This document shows positions 62,110 through 64,000 of a DNA stretch of 64,000 nt, in pieces. This DNA comes from an uncultured Clostridia bacterium (GTDB lineage: Bacteria > Bacillota > Clostridia > Oscillospirales > Acutalibacteraceae), in assembly GCA_947581635.1 (NCBI GenBank), contig CANPVE010000010.1, positions 32,072 to 96,071 on the forward strand. Direction: 5' to 3'. The first letter of the stretch is position 1; each line of letters starts with the position of its first letter. The notes below the pieces were generated by a model. That model saw only the letters and a list, made by a program, of their open reading frames with translations, was not told the origin of the DNA and did not search any database. The position numbers and the translations under genes are program-made.

Positions 62110-63615
62110 ATGGAAATTAACGAGCTTTGGGAAAAGGTATGTTTAAAACTGAAGGATCAGGTAAATGACATAGTATATAATGTATGGATAGAACCTCTTG
62201 TTCCATATGATCTAATAAACGCAAACGAGATGATAATCATAGCGCCATCGCCGCTGCACAGGACAGTACTTATGGATCAGCATATCAGTACGAAGATAGA
62301 AAATGCGCTATACAACACAATAGGCTTTGAAGTGACACTTAAGATACTGGTAAACGGTGAAGAGCTTCCCGCAGCTTCGGCCACTTCCAATACGGCGGCA
62401 AAAATCTCCTCAACGCCCGAACCCGGCGCGCAGGGAAACGGGGAGGCAAGCTGGCATGACGAAGTTCGGCGTTATGAGAACATGGCGGCTCAGGAATCAA
62501 AATTTCAGTCCTCACCCGCTCCGAACGCCGAAGCCGCGCAGAAGCCTGACAATAACGAAGCAGCTCAGGGACAAATGTATTCTTCATCTGACGAATCGTA
62601 CTATGAGTACACGTTTGACACATTCATTGTAGGCTCGTCCAACAGATTCGCGCACGCGGCGAGCGTTGCCGTAGCCGAGAACCCAGGCGGCGCGTATAAC
62701 CCTCTGTTCATCTACGGACCGTCGGGAATGGGCAAGACACATCTTCTTTTCGCGATTCAAAACGCAGTTGTGAAGAAGTACCCCGACAAAAAGGTGAAAT
62801 ATATCAAGGGAGATCAATTCACCAATGAACTTATTGAAGCTATCGGGAAAGGCAGACAGAACGAATTCCATCAAAAATACCGTTACATAGACGTGCTGAT
62901 GGTGGACGACGTGCAGTTTATCGGGGGCAAAGATCAGACGCAGGAAGAATTCTTCCACACCTTCAATACGCTTCATCAGGAACATAAGCAAATCGTATTG
63001 ACAAGCGACCGTCCGCCGCGCGAGATTCAGACGCTGGAAAACCGTCTGCGTTCGCGGTTTGAAATGGGTCTGTTGGCAGACATACAACCTCCGGAGTATG
63101 AAACCAGAATAGCGATAATTAAGCGAAAGGCAAAGCAATGCAATATGGAGATAAGCGACGAGATAGCGGAATTTATAGCGGAGCGTCTTAAATCCAATAT
63201 ACGTCAGCTCGAGGGAGTTGTAAAGCGAATCAACGCCACATATCAGCTTGAGAAGGAACTTCCGTCGCTCACTATGGCTCAAAATGCCATACGCGACGTT
63301 ATCAACGACGTACAGCCCACGCCTATTACGATAGAGAGGATTATAGAGGAAGTGGCGCGCACTTTCGAGGTGACGGCAAAAGACATCAAATCTCCAAAAC
63401 GCGCGGCGCAGATATCGCAGGCGAGGCAGGTTTCGATGTACGTTGTGAGAGAAGTCACAAACTTATCGTATGAGGAAATAGGAAAAGAGTTCGGCAGGGA
63501 TCATTCGACGGCGATTTACGCAGTGCAGCAGGTAGAACGCAACATGAAAAAAAGACCGGACTTCCGCAATATGGTGAATGATCTGATAAAGAATATAAAA
63601 GTTTCAGCTCAATAA
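62110..63615 (+). CDS. dnaA: Chromosomal replication initiator DnaA
   Basis: DnaA melts the origin and loads the helicase. The 501-residue protein has domain I (1-85, MEINELWEKVCLKLKDQVND), a disordered linker (about 85-165), an AAA+ domain with Walker A GPSGMGKTH (203-211) and Walker B VLMVDDVQFIGG. The C-terminal DNA-binding domain has the signature FGRDHSTAIYAVQQVER (about 460-475). The usual RDHTTV is RDHSTA here. Its stop codon is followed after about 8 nt by repeat copy R12. dnaN is not seen before the window ends. Confidence 0.98.
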   Translation: MEINELWEKVCLKLKDQVNDIVYNVWIEPLVPYDLINANEMIIIAPSPLHRTVLMDQHISTKIENALYNTIGFEVTLKILVNGEELPAASATSNTAAKISSTPEPGAQGNGEASWHDEVRRYENMAAQESKFQSSPAPNAEAAQKPDNNEAAQGQMYSSSDESYYEYTFDTFIVGSSNRFAHAASVAVAENPGGAYNPLFIYGPSGMGKTHLLFAIQNAVVKKYPDKKVKYIKGDQFTNELIEAIGKGRQNEFHQKYRYIDVLMVDDVQFIGGKDQTQEEFFHTFNTLHQEHKQIVLTSDRPPREIQTLENRLRSRFEMGLLADIQPPEYETRIAIIKRKAKQCNMEISDEIAEFIAERLKSNIRQLEGVVKRINATYQLEKELPSLTMAQNAIRDVINDVQPTPITIERIIEEVARTFEVTAKDIKSPKRAAQISQARQVSMYVVREVTNLSYEEIGKEFGRDHSTAIYAVQQVERNMKKRPDFRNMVNDLIKNIKVSAQ

Positions 63616-63622
63616 ATAAGCC

Positions 63623-64000
63623 AAAGTCAAGCGAGCGGAGCTACATGGGAGTCAAGGGGGATAATTCCTCCTTGCGGGGTCCAGGGGCAGGGCCCATGGC
63701 GGAGAGTGAGGCAGAGCCTCACGAGCGAAGCCGAAAGGCTGAGCGAGCGAAACGAGCCAAAACTAAAGAATAAACAAGGCGAACACAGAAAAGTCGAAGC
63801 AACAAAAGCGGAGGGTGAGGCAGAGCCTCACGAGCGAAGCCGAAAGGCTGAGCAAGCGAAACAAGCCAAGACTAAAGAATAAACAAGGCGAACACAGAAA
63901 AGTCGAAGCAACAAAAGCGAAGGGTGAGGCAGAGCCTCACGAGCGAAGCCGAAAGGCTGAGCGAGCGAAACAAGCCAAGACTAAAGAATAAACAAGGCGA
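63623..64000 (+). repeat. Intergenic hairpin repeat, copy R12 with 109-nt tandem amplification
   Basis: A full copy in plus orientation directly behind dnaA. After H1 and H2, the H3/H4/tail module is repeated with a period of 109 nt (ACTAAAGAATAAACAAGGCG at 63762, 63871 and 63980). The array runs off the right edge. The repeated module folds as GTGAGGC-AGA-GCCTCAC and AGCC-GAAA-GGCT, the latter with a GNRA-type tetraloop. Confidence 0.9.

Noticed and set aside
63690..64000. The tandem array behind dnaA as a CRISPR array.
   Set aside because: The whole 109-nt unit is repeated without variable spacers, and no cas gene is present. It is a tandem amplification of the hairpin repeat.

Overview
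The window looks like the replication-origin side of a Clostridia chromosome, most likely from the Oscillospirales/Ruminococcaceae group. The evidence is the block parB-parA-rsmG-mnmG-mnmE-jag-yidC-yidD-rnpA-rpmH on the minus strand facing dnaA on the plus strand, four exact copies of the ParB site TGTTTCACGTGAAACA, a spoVT-type sporulation regulator, and the firmicute S10 ribosomal-protein operon about 56 kb away. Nearly all housekeeping genes lie on the minus strand, as expected if a fork leaves the dnaA region leftwards. No rRNA, tRNA, CRISPR array, prophage or transposase gene was recognised.

Layout. 0-6.4 kb: S10 operon (rpsJ to a truncated rplX) with a strong promoter and a leader of about 430 nt. 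6.4-11.5 kb: two small membrane proteins, a leucine-rich-repeat gene remnant, ilvD, a region of DnaA-box-like motifs, a small tail-anchored protein and two half-size TauE/SafE-like proteins. 11.6-16.3 kb: pnp, rpsO, ychF. 16.5-21.7 kb: three surface or lipoprotein genes, one with a 16-copy acidic repeat. 21.9-28.1 kb: rimO-pgsA, a small-multidrug-export-type protein, and two adjacent degenerate enzyme-like proteins (CapA-like and ATP-grasp-like). 28.6-34.4 kb: a PucR/CdaR regulator, an MsmX-type ATPase, rsuA, spoVT and an OGG1-type glycosylase. 34.6-47.2 kb: Thr-rich surface proteins, an acyl-ACP thioesterase, a YgjP metallopeptidase and a cluster of zinc-ribbon membrane proteins. 47.3-50.7 kb: queT with an unusual leader, an MGMT-domain protein, a CNNM/CorC-type protein and a lipoprotein. 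51-63.6 kb: the segregation, tRNA-modification, membrane-insertion and dnaA block.

The most striking feature is a dispersed intergenic repeat family of about 150-185 bp, with 12 full, degenerate or truncated copies between 16.4 and 64 kb. It folds into successive hairpins, and arm changes between copies are compensated on the opposite arm. Most copies sit directly behind a gene in that gene's direction, and two overlap its stop codon. It is internally amplified with a 109-nt period behind jag and behind dnaA. This looks like a structured RNA element or a small non-autonomous mobile element, and I do not recognise it as a described family. Second-tier signals are the DnaA-box-like cluster at 9.7-10.0 kb, the queT leader with mutually exclusive pairings, the zinc-ribbon operon, and Arg/Gly-rich tails on several RNA-binding proteins.
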